A DNA stretch of 64,000 nucleotides from Ichthyophthirius multifiliis (Eukaryota > Ciliophora > Oligohymenophorea > Hymenostomatida). Made by a program: the position numbers and the translations under genes. The notes under the pieces are model-generated. The model had not been told where the DNA came from and searched no databases. It saw nothing but the letters and a program-made list of their open reading frames with translations. Below, one piece after another: positions 51,446-63,451 of this stretch (positions are counted from its first letter, which is position 1; every line of letters starts with the position of its first letter). The stretch lies in NCBI RefSeq assembly GCF_000220395.1, contig NW_004086960.1:1-64000 (forward strand), given 5' to 3'.

Positions 51446-52979
51446 TCAAATTTATTTAATTTTCCAATTTTCTTATTCTGATTTTTAAAATTTTTCAAAA
51501 ACTATTTTTTTCCAAACAAAAATCATTATAATTGAATACATAGTACCAAAAATGACAAATAACTTAAAATCAATTATATCGAAAATATAACTTGAGATAG
51601 ATTCTTACCAAGCGTATCCCAAATTCCAAAAAGAATTAAGAAATGTAATATAAGTACCTCCTATACTTTAATCACAAATTCTAAAAAAAAAGCAGATTTA
51701 GAAATACTAGGAACCGAATCAAGAATTGTCTTTCCAACATTATTAATCAAAATAAGGATTGTATAGAATTTTAATTATTCAAGTGTAAATTTATCAGCAA
51801 TAAAATAAGTACTAATATTCCAAACGATATTTACAATAAAGAAATAATACCAAATAGTGAATTCTTTCTTTTATTGGTTAAATTATATTGACTTTATACT
51901 TAGCATTAATGTTATTGGTATCATAAATAACTACATTGTGGCCAATAAAGATCTTTCAAATCCTTTGTGTAATAGAAGTATTTCAGAAGGGACAATGATA
52001 AATATAATTCCAAATTCAGAAATTAAAAGAAAAATAACTAAATACATAATATTTTTGTTTTAAAAAAAAGTTTTATATTTATTAACATTAATTACATTTT
52101 TTATAAAAATTTTTTTTACTAATTTACATTATTCTCTGTAATTATATGGTCATTTTATAATTAATTATTTTCCAATATTTCTTCATATTAATTTTCGTTT
52201 GTTAAAAAACAAATCACAGTTGCCAAAAACAACAAAAAAGCCATAAAAATACACATAGAATATGGCGTTAGAATAGGTTTATTAACTCCAAAAAATCTTT
52301 TGCAGATATCCTCATCGCTTAAATAAATAAAAAATTAATAACTAATAATCCCTCCCAAATCGAATCCAAATGATTAAGCAAAAGATGCATAAACAGTATT
52401 TTATTCATGCAAAACTCTAATACTTAAACTATCAACTGAAATATCCTAAATTGTAATTAATAAAATACACAAAAAACCTGTATAAGTAATTTTATCAACT
52501 TATACATTTTCAATCCAAGACTCTATATTTACAGATATAATTAATAAAATTAAGACTATTAATAGTTAAGATGGTACTAAATAGGTTTTTCGCTTTCCAA
52601 ATCTTTTGGAATAAAATGTATCCATAAATGGAGCCCAAATAAATTTTATACAATATGGACTTCCTATCATGTTTAAAAATGCTATTTATTCTCCTTTAAT
52701 TTTTTTTACTTGGATTAAATAATTTCTTACGAAATCTAAAAAAAAATAGAATAATAAACCTTGTTGTAAGTATAAATATAATAAAAAAATAATATTTAAA
52801 ATATCTTTTTTTAATAGCTTTTTATCTTATTATTATTATATTATTTTGTCATCTTATAATGTTGTTGTTTATACGCTTATTTATTAATTTTTAATTTCTT
52901 AAGTTGGTTCTTTATTTGATACTACTTATTGGATTTCCAACTGATTTATTTAAGGCATATAAACATTATTTTTTAACAT
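51446..52979 (-). CDS. SLC33A1: Acetyl-CoA transporter, SLC33A1 (AT-1) family
   Basis: Multi-pass major-facilitator-type transporter moving acetyl-CoA into the ER/Golgi lumen in known members. After a Gln-rich N terminus it shows ILNIIFLLYLYLQQGLLFYF, NMIGSPYCIKFIWAPFMDTF, YSKRFGKRKTYLVPSQLLIV, TIQDISVDSLSIRVLHEQNT and ASFAQSFGFDLGGIISYQFF, which align along SLC33A1. The C-terminal half has QSIGGTYITFLNSFWNLGYA and ends WKKIVFEKFQKSEQENWKIK. Just before QSIGGTY the frame is broken: a run of nine T (plus-strand A run 51683-51691) needs ten to give SAFFFRICDQSIGGTY, as the family expects. The intron near 52065-52130 could not be placed in phase. It is divergent from USE1 with 157 nt between starts. 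Confidence 0.88.
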
Positions 52980-53136
52980 TTTCTATATATAGTTTACAAA
53001 TATTTTTTTAAAATAAATATATGAAAATTTATATTTTTTTTTTATATTATTATTTCTTAATAATTTAAAGATATAATATTTTATTTTTATGTATACGAAA
53101 AATAATAATTTTATACATATTCTATAAAAAAAAAAA

Positions 53137-54199
53137 ATGTTAGACGAAAAATTAGAAGTATAAAAAATTTTTGATAGAATAAAACCATTTAACTTAAAGA
53201 AATAAAAATATATAAATGTAATAAATTTATTAAAGCATATAAGATTACTTTAAGAAATGGTTTTTTTAAAAAAATATATTGTTGAAATAGATGAGGAATC
53301 TTAAATAATTATTGATATAAAATCTGATTTAATTGTAATTTATTTAAAAAAAAAAAAAATCATTTATATAAGTTTTAGATTTTTAATATTAGGAAACAAA
53401 AATAGAATTAGATTAAATTTTTAAAGATATTTTAGAGGATGAATCTAAATAAGAAATTAGTCAAATTTATAAATAATTGGGAATTCTTTTATAAACTACA
53501 TTGCGAAGAGTTGAACAATGTACATTTTTTAAAAATAAAAAAATTAAAAAATATTTTATTTTTTATAGATGAAAAAGAAGAAGTAGAAAGATTAAAGGCA
53601 GAATAAGAGGAAATAAAACTAAAAGAAGAAGAAGAATAAAAGAGAAAAAAAATTGAAAACGGAGATGAATCTGAATCTGAATAAGAAAATCAAGAAGAAT
53701 AAGAAGAAAATTATAAAAATAATAAATAGATTTAAAAATAAGAATAAACTTAAAAAAAGCAACCAAATGTTAATGATTTATTTAAAATATAGTTAAATGA
53801 GAAAGGTATTTTTTTAATAAAAATTTAATAAATTTTTTAAATGAAAAAAATATAGATTTAACTTTAGAAAAAGAAGAAGATAACATGAAAGTTTATGAAG
53901 ATTAACTTTTAAATCTATCAAAAAGTATGAAATAAATATCAATGGCAATGAAAAATAACCTAATTGAAGATAATGAAGTATTTAAAAAATCAAATACAAA
54001 AAAATATATAATAAAATTAAAGGTCTTAGATAGAATTATTAAAAAATAAGATACATCTTAAAAAAAAGTAAGGGATTATACATCAAAAATTGATGAATTT
54101 TTAAATAATAAATAACTAAGTTGGATCTAATTAATATTTTTATCTTTAATAAGTATTGGTTTAACTTTTTTTACTATTATTTTTATTCATATTTGGTGA
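53137..54199 (+). CDS. USE1: USE1-like tail-anchored SNARE
   Basis: Predicted 301-residue protein; introns 53335-53392, 53520-53568 and 53806-53855 give exactly 302 codons. The N-terminal 110 residues are helical (LKKQKYINVINLLKHIRLLQ) and end in a Lys/Glu-rich linker with poly-acidic stretches. The SNARE-like helix is LLNLSKSMKQISMAMKNNLI, EDNEVFKKSNTKKY, LKVLDRIIKKQ, resembling the USE1 pattern of a Q-SNARE. A single C-terminal membrane anchor, WIQLIFLSLISIGLTFFTII, with no lumenal tail beyond a few residues makes it tail-anchored. USE1 acts in retrograde Golgi-to-ER fusion. Sec20-like or another Qc/Qb SNARE remains possible. Confidence 0.72.
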
Positions 54200-54321
54200 T
54201 TTATATTTAATAAATAAAAATTTATTTTTTAAAATTAACTTTTTATTTTCTTTTTAATTTAAAAAATATAAATTCTATTAATATAAAAATAATTTTTAAT
54301 TAAATATTTAAATAATAATAA

Positions 54322-54356
<35 letters not shown>

Positions 54357-54570
54357 TTATTTTTTATTTTTTTTTCTTTAATTTTTTTATATAAAAATAA
54401 TGTAATTTTATTAATTATTTGTTTCTTAAGATTAATATAGTTATCAATAATAATTATTAAAGAATTAAATTCTTTAAACTGATTAAAGTTAATATTAAAA
54501 TTTTGATTAATATATTGATAATTAATATAATAATTTATATATAATTAATAAAGATTAATTACTATTTACT
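54200..54570. other. AT-rich spacer with (TA)n
   Basis: A 371-nt interval with a (TA)n tract at about 54323-54355. It may contain the unlocated first exon of the following coiled-coil gene. Confidence 0.5.
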
Positions 54571-56190
54571 TAATCTACAAGAATATAGACATCACCAAAT
54601 ACAAATTATATTTATACAGAATCGCCTTTACGTGGATTAAAAGAAGATATCAATAATGATTAATCTTTAAAATAAAAACAAATAAAACAAAATGTAAAAA
54701 GTTTGGATATTAGAATGCAGAAAATAGAAAATTATTTGATTAAATTAAATAAACAAGAAAAAAATAATTTTTCTAATGAAAACTGCAATAAATAGTAGTT
54801 TTTAGAACATCAAATTAAATTGTTAAGCTTTTAAATTAAATAATATGAACAAATACTTTTAGAAAAAAATAATTAAATAGAAAATTAAAAAAAAAAGTCT
54901 CAAAAATCAATTTTATTATTAATTAACGAAATTAATATTTTAATTGAATAAATTAAGTATTTATTTTTTAATCTTTATATTTTAAAAAAATATAGGATAT
55001 AATATGAAGAGAAAAATATAATAAATTAATAAGTTTCATAATTATAGATATAACTTAATAAATAAATTTAATTAAACGAGAGTTAGTAAAAAGAAACTAA
55101 AAATAATGAGATGAGTTTGTTAATTTAATAAATTAAATAATTAGATAATTAACTTTAAGATGAAATATATCTAAATGAATAAAAAGAATAAAAAATAAAA
55201 GAATTAAGTGAAAAATTAAATCAAAAAAATATATTTTAAATCGAATAAGAATATGAAATAAAAGTTTTAATTAATGAAGTTAAAAATATAGATTAATAGG
55301 CTTAATATTATATATAATAATTACAAGAAAAGAATTAGTATTTTATTGACAATAAAATTTTAAAATAATAAATGGACTAATAAACTCAAGAAATAATTAC
55401 TTTAATTTTTGAAGTTAAAAGACTAGATATTTCTTTATAAGAAAAAATAAATGAAATTTAATAAAAAGATAAACTAATTGAAGATTATTTATTAGATTCT
55501 TAAAATAAAGTTAATTTAAATAAAATTTAAAGTAATAATGATTCATAAATATTATGTCTCATTTAAGAAATTAAAAGAATGGATATTTTAATTTAGAATC
55601 AAATGTTAATTATTTAAGAAAAGGATAATATAATAAAAAAAATATAATAAAAAAAATTTTAATAATATAAAGATAACGAAAATTTAAATAATATTATTAC
55701 AAATAATACTCTTTCTCATATAAAATAAGATGAAATTATTAAATAAAATAATTTAAAAGATTAAGAACTAGATTTTAAATTTATATAATAAATAAAAGAA
55801 ATTGATAAAGAAATTACAATAAATAATCTTTTAAAAGATATAAAAATAATATAATAAATATATGATTAATAATAAAAATATATTATTGATTTGGAAGAAA
55901 CAATTTTAATTTTAAATTAAAATTAAATTAAAAATTAATTAAAATTAAAATTTTCTTAAGAAAAAATTTAAAATAAAATTCATAAGAAAAAATTTAAAAA
56001 TCATTTATAATTTACTAAATTAATTAAGAAAAAAATAAAGAAAATATAATTTTATGAAAATTAATTTTTTTAAGCAAATTAATGTAAATAATTAATAAAA
56101 GATGAAAAATATAATACATATTATGGTGAAATAAACTCTTATTCTTCTTGTATTAATAATAATTTTATTAAAAATAAGATTTAATTATGA
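54571..56190 (+). CDS. Long coiled-coil protein with repeated LIxEIKxLD motif
   Basis: About 525 residues, nearly all coiled coil, ending at TGA 56188-56190. One intron (54957-54995). The coherent frame starts near 54571 (TRIQTSPNTNYIYTESPLRG) without an ATG; the first in-frame ATG is at 54715 (MQKIENYLIKLNKQEKNN), so a short 5' exon may be missing. A motif recurs about every 45-70 residues: LLIQQIKQLDNQLQDEIYLN, VLINEVKNIDQQAQYYIQQL, TLIFEVKRLDISLQEKINEI, CLIQEIKRMDILIQNQMLII and FIQQIKEIDKEITI. Each is followed by a Gln/Lys/Asp-rich stretch such as QEKNQYF or QQKDKLIED. No known family recognised; an internally repeated rod, possibly cytoskeletal, is an inference. Confidence 0.75.
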
Positions 56191-56407
56191 ATTTTTTTAA
56201 ATATAATATCAAAGTTAATATATATAGAAAAAATTGTTTTATTTATATAAATTATGTATATATCTAAAATATTATTAAAATACTATTTGTTTCATTAATA
56301 TAATATTTATATAAAATTAAATAAAAAAACAAAACAGAATAATTAATTAAATTAATAAAAAATCTTAAAGTTTATATTTACATATAATAATTTTTTTTCA
56401 AAAATAC

Positions 56408-58725
56408 TCATTCTTTAAGTTAATTATCCATAAAATCTTAATATAACATCATTGTTTCTTTATCGAGAATATTATAAGCAATAACCAACGGTTTAAGACT
56501 CTAAACATTCGTAACTCCCGAATTCTAATTAAACTTCTCGTTCAAAACTTCCAAAATATTGATCCAATCATCTTTTTCTTCAAAATTACTAATAGCATTA
56601 ATTCTATCTCTAATTTCTTCCATTTTGTTGGTCGTCCAATTTGCCAAAATCTTTTCGAATATAATTCTTACCTGAAGTTAATTTTAAATTCCCAAGTATT
56701 TGTCTTACGCCTCATCTGTAAAAAGCTCATATTCTAAACTAACAATTGCAAATTTATCAAAAGAAAAATTTTTTTCTCCTTCATCAAAAATATCCGCATT
56801 ATCCTCAAAAATCTAAAAAAGTTGAAAATCATCAAACTTCTCAGGCTCAATATGTCTATTTAATAAACTCCATTCCTAAAAATTACACTTTCTGTTTCCA
56901 TCCAAATCACATGCATTAAAAGCGTTTATTACATACTACTTAGCCCTATTCACTAGTATAGAATACGTAATCAACAGTCTATACATAAAACTGTCAAAAT
57001 CAATCACTAAAACTTTATTATTGTCTAAAAATTTCATTTATTCGAAATCTTTTTTCAGTTCTTGGCTTTCATCAGCCTTCATCCTAGAGTCTCCAAACTA
57101 TGAAACATAATGAATAGCCTTTATATAAGGCACTAATAACCTTTATTCATTTTCAAATGCTGTATAATGAGTGCCAGCATTAGAAACATTAAGAATAAAG
57201 TCTAGAACATCTATATATTTATTCAATTATTCTAAGTTATAATTCTATTGCTAATCATATAATTATAAAAACTTTGCAAACATATTAACTCTAAATATAG
57301 ATCTGTATTTTTTTGTCGAAAGTACCAAGATTAGGAATTTTTAATCTGCTATTTTTTTAATTGCATACATTTGACTATAATAATTATAGCAATAGTTCGA
57401 AAACTCTATGTCTTTAAAATTACTATTTTCCTTAGTTTAATTTAATCTTTCGGAATAAAGTATATTTATTTGTTTCAATAATGTTTTTATTGTCATATAA
57501 TTGTTAAATTTAGCTATTTTTGCTTCTTTAGCTTTTTCAACAATTTATTTCCCAACATTAATATTTTTTTGAAATTCGTATTATATATTAATTTTTCGGC
57601 CTAATTAAAAAGCTTAGTTTTGTGGATTTCCCGCTTTTCGGACTTTTTAAGGTTTACGAAGAATTTCTTCTATTAATATGGGTTCGTTAGTATTTATAGA
57701 ATTCTTTTTATTTTTTTAGTTATTGTGTTCTTCTATTTATTAATTGAGTTTTTCTATTTCTTAAATATATTGATTTTTTTCGGAGTTCGTTTTTATTAAA
57801 AGCTCCTATATTTAAATTTCTAATAATTCTATTTTTTCTTCTTTCTATTCTTTTGAAGTTTTTTCTAAAAAATGGTTTTTTTATAATGTATTTATTTATT
57901 ATAATAAATCTTGTACTTGTTCGTTTAAAACTTTATTTTTATTTTAAGAAATTTTATAGATTTCCATTAGTTTTTCTATTTCAGATTTATTTTAAACTGC
58001 AGTAATTTTCAATCGGGCTTCTTTTAATATATTTTCGACATTTTCTTCATTTAAAACTTCAATAAAAAAATTCAATTTCCATTTTTTATTGTTTTCCTGT
58101 TAATTTTACCTTAAAAACTCTTTTATTTTCTCACTCATTAATTTTTCTAAATGTAAACTTAATTATTTTACAGGATTAAAAATATGCAAGACATTAAAAT
58201 TAAGTTTTTTCCTTTCCAAAGCTTTATTTTCTGATAATTATTTTCTTTTTTCATTAAAACTATCATCATCTTCATTTTCACTTTAAGAATCCGAATTACT
58301 TGAAATTTCATTTTTATCATATTTCGGAATATCTTCTTAACTTTTCGAAAAAATATCCATCTATTATTTATATTTAAAAAACTCTGCTAATTCATAAAAC
58401 TGTACATTATCTTACATTATCTCATCAAACTTAAATTCCAATAAATTCAACTTCGTTTATATTCCTTAATTTTACATATACATATCCCTTAACTCTTAAT
58501 CTGTATTTGTTTCTTGATTTACAATTTTAACCATATTTTCATTATTAACGATAATAGCATTTAATTAATCCATATTGCCTAAATCTATATTATTTTCAGC
58601 GATTTCTAAAAAAAAAATATTATCTTTTTCATCTTAAAAAGACATATCATTATCACTATTATATTCTATATTTTAAATTATATCATCTTATTTTATTAAA
58701 TTGTTTTATTTTGAAAAATTTTAAA

Positions 58726-58787
<62 letters not shown>

Positions 58788-60074
58788 TTTTTATTGTTAT
58801 TATTGTTATTTTTTATGTTGTTGTAATTATCGTTGTTGTTGCTTTTTCTAACACTGTAAAAATCTTATATTTATTTTATTTATTTTTCTTTTTCTTAAAG
58901 TTTTTCTTTTAAATAAATATATACTTTTTAATATTTTTAAAGTCTTTCTTTATTTTTATTTAAATAAATTATTTAATTTTTTAAATTTTAGTTTATTTCG
59001 TTAAATTTTATATCTTTTTTTTCTAATTCATATTTCATATTATCAATTTCTTCATTTTTTTTTTGAAATAATTTTTAAGATTTATCTTAAAAATTTTAAT
59101 ATTTTTATATTAAAACTTATTTATCATTATCTTTTTCGTTTTTTTAAATTTCTAATTCTTATTAATAGTAATCTTTTATGTATTCAAAAAATTACTCAAA
59201 AAGTTCATATCTTTCTATACAAATATCTTTTAATTAACGTGATAATTCTTCTTTTGTAAGAGTAATAATTTAAAAATGAATTTTATGATGATTGTCAATA
59301 TTTTCTTTATTTTCTAGATTATTTAATTATTTTATTTATTAAAACCAATCCAAGTATTACTTATATTAATTTCTAGCTTTTTTAAAAAATTTATTTTATT
59401 CAATATATTTTAAACAAAAAAATTGTATTTTTTCGTTTTTTACTTTAAAAGTTTTATTCTGAAAAAGGTTTATGAGAAATTAGTTATTGTAGATTTTTTT
59501 AAAGTATGAGATTTTTTTCATTATTTTTTAAAATTTCTGGTTTAAAAAATAATTTAGTTGTTTATTATTTCTTTTAACTTTAATAGCCTTAAATTGGATT
59601 TTTTTTATTTTTAGAAAGTAACTAATTTACTCTTTGAGAAATATTTAAAATTTTTTAAGACTTAAATTATAAATTTTCTTGTATTATATTTGTATTAAAT
59701 GCGAAAGAAGTTAAAGTTTAATTTTTTTGCTTAGTCTTTTTCTTCTAAGAATCTAAAAATAAAATGTTTAATTATTCAATTTTTTCTTTTAAATTGCTAG
59801 TTTTATTATTTCTTTTTATTGTTTTTTGAGATGAAGAAAAAAAATAAAAATTGTCATTTGTTATTTTCTTAGGGTTACATGGAGATAATTAAAGGTCGTC
59901 TTTTTAAATTTTGGGTTCATTTTTTATCCTAAATTCGGGTGAAGTTTAATTATTTTTTTATGTAGATTTTTTAAAATTCAAATCTGGAACTGTTTAGTAT
60001 ACTTTACTTACAAAAAATCTATTTATTGCCTTAACTGAAGTGCATCTTTATTATAAAATTAAATTATTATTCAT
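56408..60074 (-). CDS. Large coiled-coil protein with EF-hand and poly-Asn
   Basis: Predicted 1199 residues. One intron (59377-59443) removes what otherwise looks like a frameshift and leaves exactly 1200 codons. The N-terminal 250 residues are Lys/Asn/Ser-rich; coiled coil (LTKEELSRQLKDICIERYEL) leads to a poly-Asn run from (AAT)n at 58727-58777. More coiled coil follows (EKLNQQIEEHNNQKNKKNSI). The C-terminal 400 residues look globular (YYSQMYAIKKIADQKFLILV) and include a canonical EF-hand loop, DLDGNRKCNFQEW, near residue 1035, then a degenerate second one (IFDEGEKNFSFDKF). It should bind Ca2+ at the first site. It converges with the coiled-coil gene ending at 56190. Family unknown. Confidence 0.85.
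58727..58777. repeat. (ATT)n repeat encoding poly-Asn
   Basis: About 17 ATT units read as AAT (Asn) on the minus strand inside the EF-hand coiled-coil gene, flanked by further imperfect TTATT units (NNNKNNNKNN). In-frame and probably length-variable. Confidence 0.9.
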
Positions 60075-60308
60075 TTATTTAGTTTTAAATTATATTTATT
60101 ATTTTATATATTAAAATATTTAATTTTTTATTTTATTATTAGTTTAAAAAATATTAATTTTAAAATAAAATTTTTTATTAAATTTATTATAATTAATATT
60201 TATAAATAATAAAAATAATCATATTATATTTTTTCTTATTTATATTCAAAAATTATACAAAATTTGAATATATTTTAAGCATATATATTATTAACAAAAA
60301 TTATTTAG

Positions 60309-60354
<46 letters not shown>

Positions 60355-60488
60355 ATTATTTATCTAAAATTATTTAATAGTTTTTTATGTAACAAAATAA
60401 AAACATTTAAAAAATATATTTTTTGTGAAAAAAGTAAACATGTTTATATCTATAAATACAATAATAAATATATGTATATAATTTCTAA
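60075..60488. other. AT-rich spacer with (TA)n at 60312-60356
   Basis: A 414-nt spacer between two tandem minus-strand genes. It contains a (TA)n tract of about 22 units with one interruption. Nothing else recognised. Confidence 0.55.
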
Positions 60489-60752
60489 TCATTATTAATA
60501 CTAATCATTTTGGCTTTTTTAATCTGTTTATTTTTGATTATTTTGCTTATTTTTATCCTCTTATTTATCTTTATAATCAATTAACTCAAGACCGCATTTA
60601 GATAATACTTCAATTAGTTTTTAATTCAATTATTGCTTTTCTTAATTTTGTTATTTAATATCATCATTTAATTTTTCTAAATCATTTAATGTATCTTTAT
60701 GTTATTTTAATAATTCTAAGTATTTTTTTTATTCTTTTAAATTTTTATTCAT
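60489..60752 (-). CDS. Small coiled-coil protein, 87 residues
   Basis: An 88-codon ATG-to-TGA frame: MNKNLKEQKKYLELLKQHKD, then TLNDLEKLNDDIKQQNQEKQ and LIEVLSKCGLELIDYKDKQE, with a Gln/Asn-rich tail. The first 60 residues have heptad-like leucine spacing and would form one helix. No family recognised. It sits 242 nt upstream-to-downstream from the Siz/PIAS gene on the same strand. Confidence 0.6.
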
Positions 60753-60994
60753 AATTTTTTTGTTTGTTTTCTAATTTATAAAAATTCATTAATAAATAAT
60801 ATTTTTTAAAATAAAAATTATTATTTTTACTTCCATTTTTATTAAAAATATCTTAGTTTTAAAATATAATAATAATATAAAAATTATATATAATAAAAAA
60901 AAAAATTTTATAAATAAAAAATATGTAATTTAAATATTATAATTTAATAAAAAATATATTATAAAGAATATTTATTAATATAAAATACATATTA

Positions 60995-62938
60995 TCATAA
61001 TTAAAATAATTCATTTAATTTAGATTTTATTACATTTTAGATAATATTTTTATCATTCTCAACAAATTTCTTAATAAACTGTTTAGTTTTATAAAAGTTG
61101 TTTTGCTAATAAAAGTTTTTATTTAATAAAAAAAGCGTCTTAACAATAATTTAAAGAATATTAAGCTATTAAATATCTTAATAAGACAAGAACTATTTAT
61201 ATTTTTATAAATAAATTTATTAGAAAAATTCCACTAAATTTAATTCTTATTAAAAATTCAATTATTTATATTAATTAATAAGGCTAAAATATATCAAACT
61301 AGAATTTTATTAATCCGATTTATTATCTTCTAAAACTTTTCCTAAAAACTCACAAATTTATACAATATTCATTTAAAAAAACTTAAAATACAACAGAAAA
61401 TAATCCCCAATAAAACAGCCTAAATTAAAATTAGTAATTTTCAAATAATTTTTTATAAAAAATCCAAACTAAAATATTAAATTTCCATAATTAAAAGCCA
61501 TTTCTGGTTAATAAAAGAGATTTTTACTATAATTACTAAGATAAATAAGAAATATAATTTATTATAAATTCGGTTCTAATATATTTTTATTCAAATCCGA
61601 AAAACAATAAATAAATTCGAAAGCAGTTTCTTTATCTTAACTATATAAATTTGCCAAAATAAAGTAATAAATTTATATATTATTCATAAAACCTAACACC
61701 TTTTCCTTCAAAACATCCTATATGTTATTTTTATTAATAACTTTATACTTCTAATTAAAATTTTAAAAAAGTTTATAAACATTATCTTCAATTTTAACAT
61801 TTAATTTTGCTTATTAAATTTTATTTAAAATCAAATTCGATTTCTACTATTCCTACTATTCTTTCTATCTAGAATTATTATATAATTTTCCTTCCAAATC
61901 AACCAAAACTTCTTAAACTTAGTCTCCTTAAAAAGTATTAATAAACTCATACAAATACTTATCAAAAATAATATCCGAAACATAGATTTCTTTCTTACAA
62001 GTAGTACAACTCCATCTTTTATTAGTTAAACTTTCACTATATATATTCATATATAGAAAACTCTTTAAATCTTAACATGTGTAATGATTACAATTTTTTC
62101 CTCTAAAAGGCCTATATTTAATTTTTATATATACACATATTTTTAAAAAATTTAATATTTTTCACCATTTTATAACTTATTATGTGATAAAATCTTTTAG
62201 ACACAAGTGAAATTCTACTTCAGCTTGTTAGGCCCAGTATTTATATTGGATAATGAAATAATCTCTCGTATATGGTTAGTTAAGTATAATTTCTTAAAGA
62301 ACAAAATTAAATCCGTTTATGCGAACTAAAATAATTCCTATAATTAAATTTTGTATTGTAAAGTTTCTATCTTCAATTAAATAATAACTAAATTTATTTC
62401 TTCCTTTATTTGAAATATCTCCTTTTTCACAAAAACAAATGTTATCAAAGCAATAACTTTAAAGTGCTTCATTTATTTTAATAACAATATTATCTGAAGG
62501 CCACATATAATATTAAGTTTTGTAATCTGCCTGCTCTTTAAAGTAATCTAATTTTGCACAAAAAATTCCAAGTTAAATATTTTCATCTTATTTTAAAGAA
62601 TTTATCTACTATTCAGTTAATCTAAAATTAACATATTCTTATATTTCTTATACTCTTTTTAAATATACTTTAGGACCATATATATACTCGATTTAATTTA
62701 TTATAGGTTAATTTATTTTTATTCGACAGTTTATACACGCAAACTTTATATTTAATACTTTTTGTGGTATATTATGGAGATTATAACATTATATATGTGA
62801 ATTTTGTTTACAATGAATACACTATATTAATTACTGTTATTAGGTTGAATATTAAGTATTTGCGATTGAACAGATTATACATTGTGCTTGTTCTTATAAT
62901 GGTTTTTTATCTAACAATTACTATAAGGCATTTTTCAT
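60995..62938 (-). CDS. Siz/PIAS-type SUMO E3 ligase with PHD and SP-RING
   Basis: Predicted 629 residues; one intron (62112-62165, donor GTGAAA) leaves exactly 630 codons. The N-terminal PHD-type zinc finger (about residues 18-75) has CIICSIANTQY, CIHCKQNSHIQCYNL and CINC. A PINIT-like region follows (YGPKVYLKRVQEIQEYVNFR through FVLQEIILNQPY). The SP-RING, near residues 275-330, reads PFRGKNCNHYTCQDLKSFLY, then WSCTTCKKEIYVSDIIFDKY, with the CxH and CxxC zinc ligands. The order PHD, PINIT, SP-RING is that of plant-type SIZ1; animal PIAS lacks the PHD. No SAP domain was seen at the N terminus. It would pass SUMO from Ubc9 to nuclear substrates. The C-terminal 300 residues are helical and unrecognised. 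Confidence 0.88.
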
Positions 62939-63451
62939 ATTAATTGCTTATATTTTTATTTTATTAATTTTTTTTAATATAGATATTTATTTGAGTTTAT
63001 TAATTAAATTTTTATAATTTTTTTAGCAAATATTTAGGGTTTTTATAATATTTTAAAAATTATAAATAAATATTTAAGTTTTTAATAATATTTTAAAAAT
63101 TATAAATTTGGTTTAAAATATTATAATTATATAATAATAAAATATAATATAGACCATGTAAATGATATATAAATAAAAAATCTTATTTAATAAATTATGT
63201 ATATAAATGAATAATAAATTATTATATATTAAAATAAAATTTAAACATTAAAAATTTAATGCATATAAGAATATAAATAAATTACAATAAAATTGATTTA
63301 AATAATTTTTTATCTATTTTCATTATTATTTATAAATATAAATATTTATTTCATAATTTTTTTTAAAAATATTAAAAGTAAATTATATATATTATATTAG
63401 TATATTTTTTAATAAAAAATAATATTTTCATAAAATAACATATAATTTTAA
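62939..63451. other. Divergent promoter region, Siz/PIAS and CDC50
   Basis: A 513-nt AT-rich interval between start codons on opposite strands. Two near-identical stretches at about 63027-63060 and 63076-63113 (ATTTAGGGTTTTTATAATAT versus TTTAAGTTTTTAATAATATT, each followed by TTAAAAATTATAAAT) form an imperfect direct repeat. Confidence 0.5.

Noticed and set aside
59377-59443. Apparent frameshift in the EF-hand coiled-coil gene
   Set aside because: A 67-nt GTAAAA...AAAAAG intron restores frame and makes the gene exactly 1200 codons, so no error is needed.
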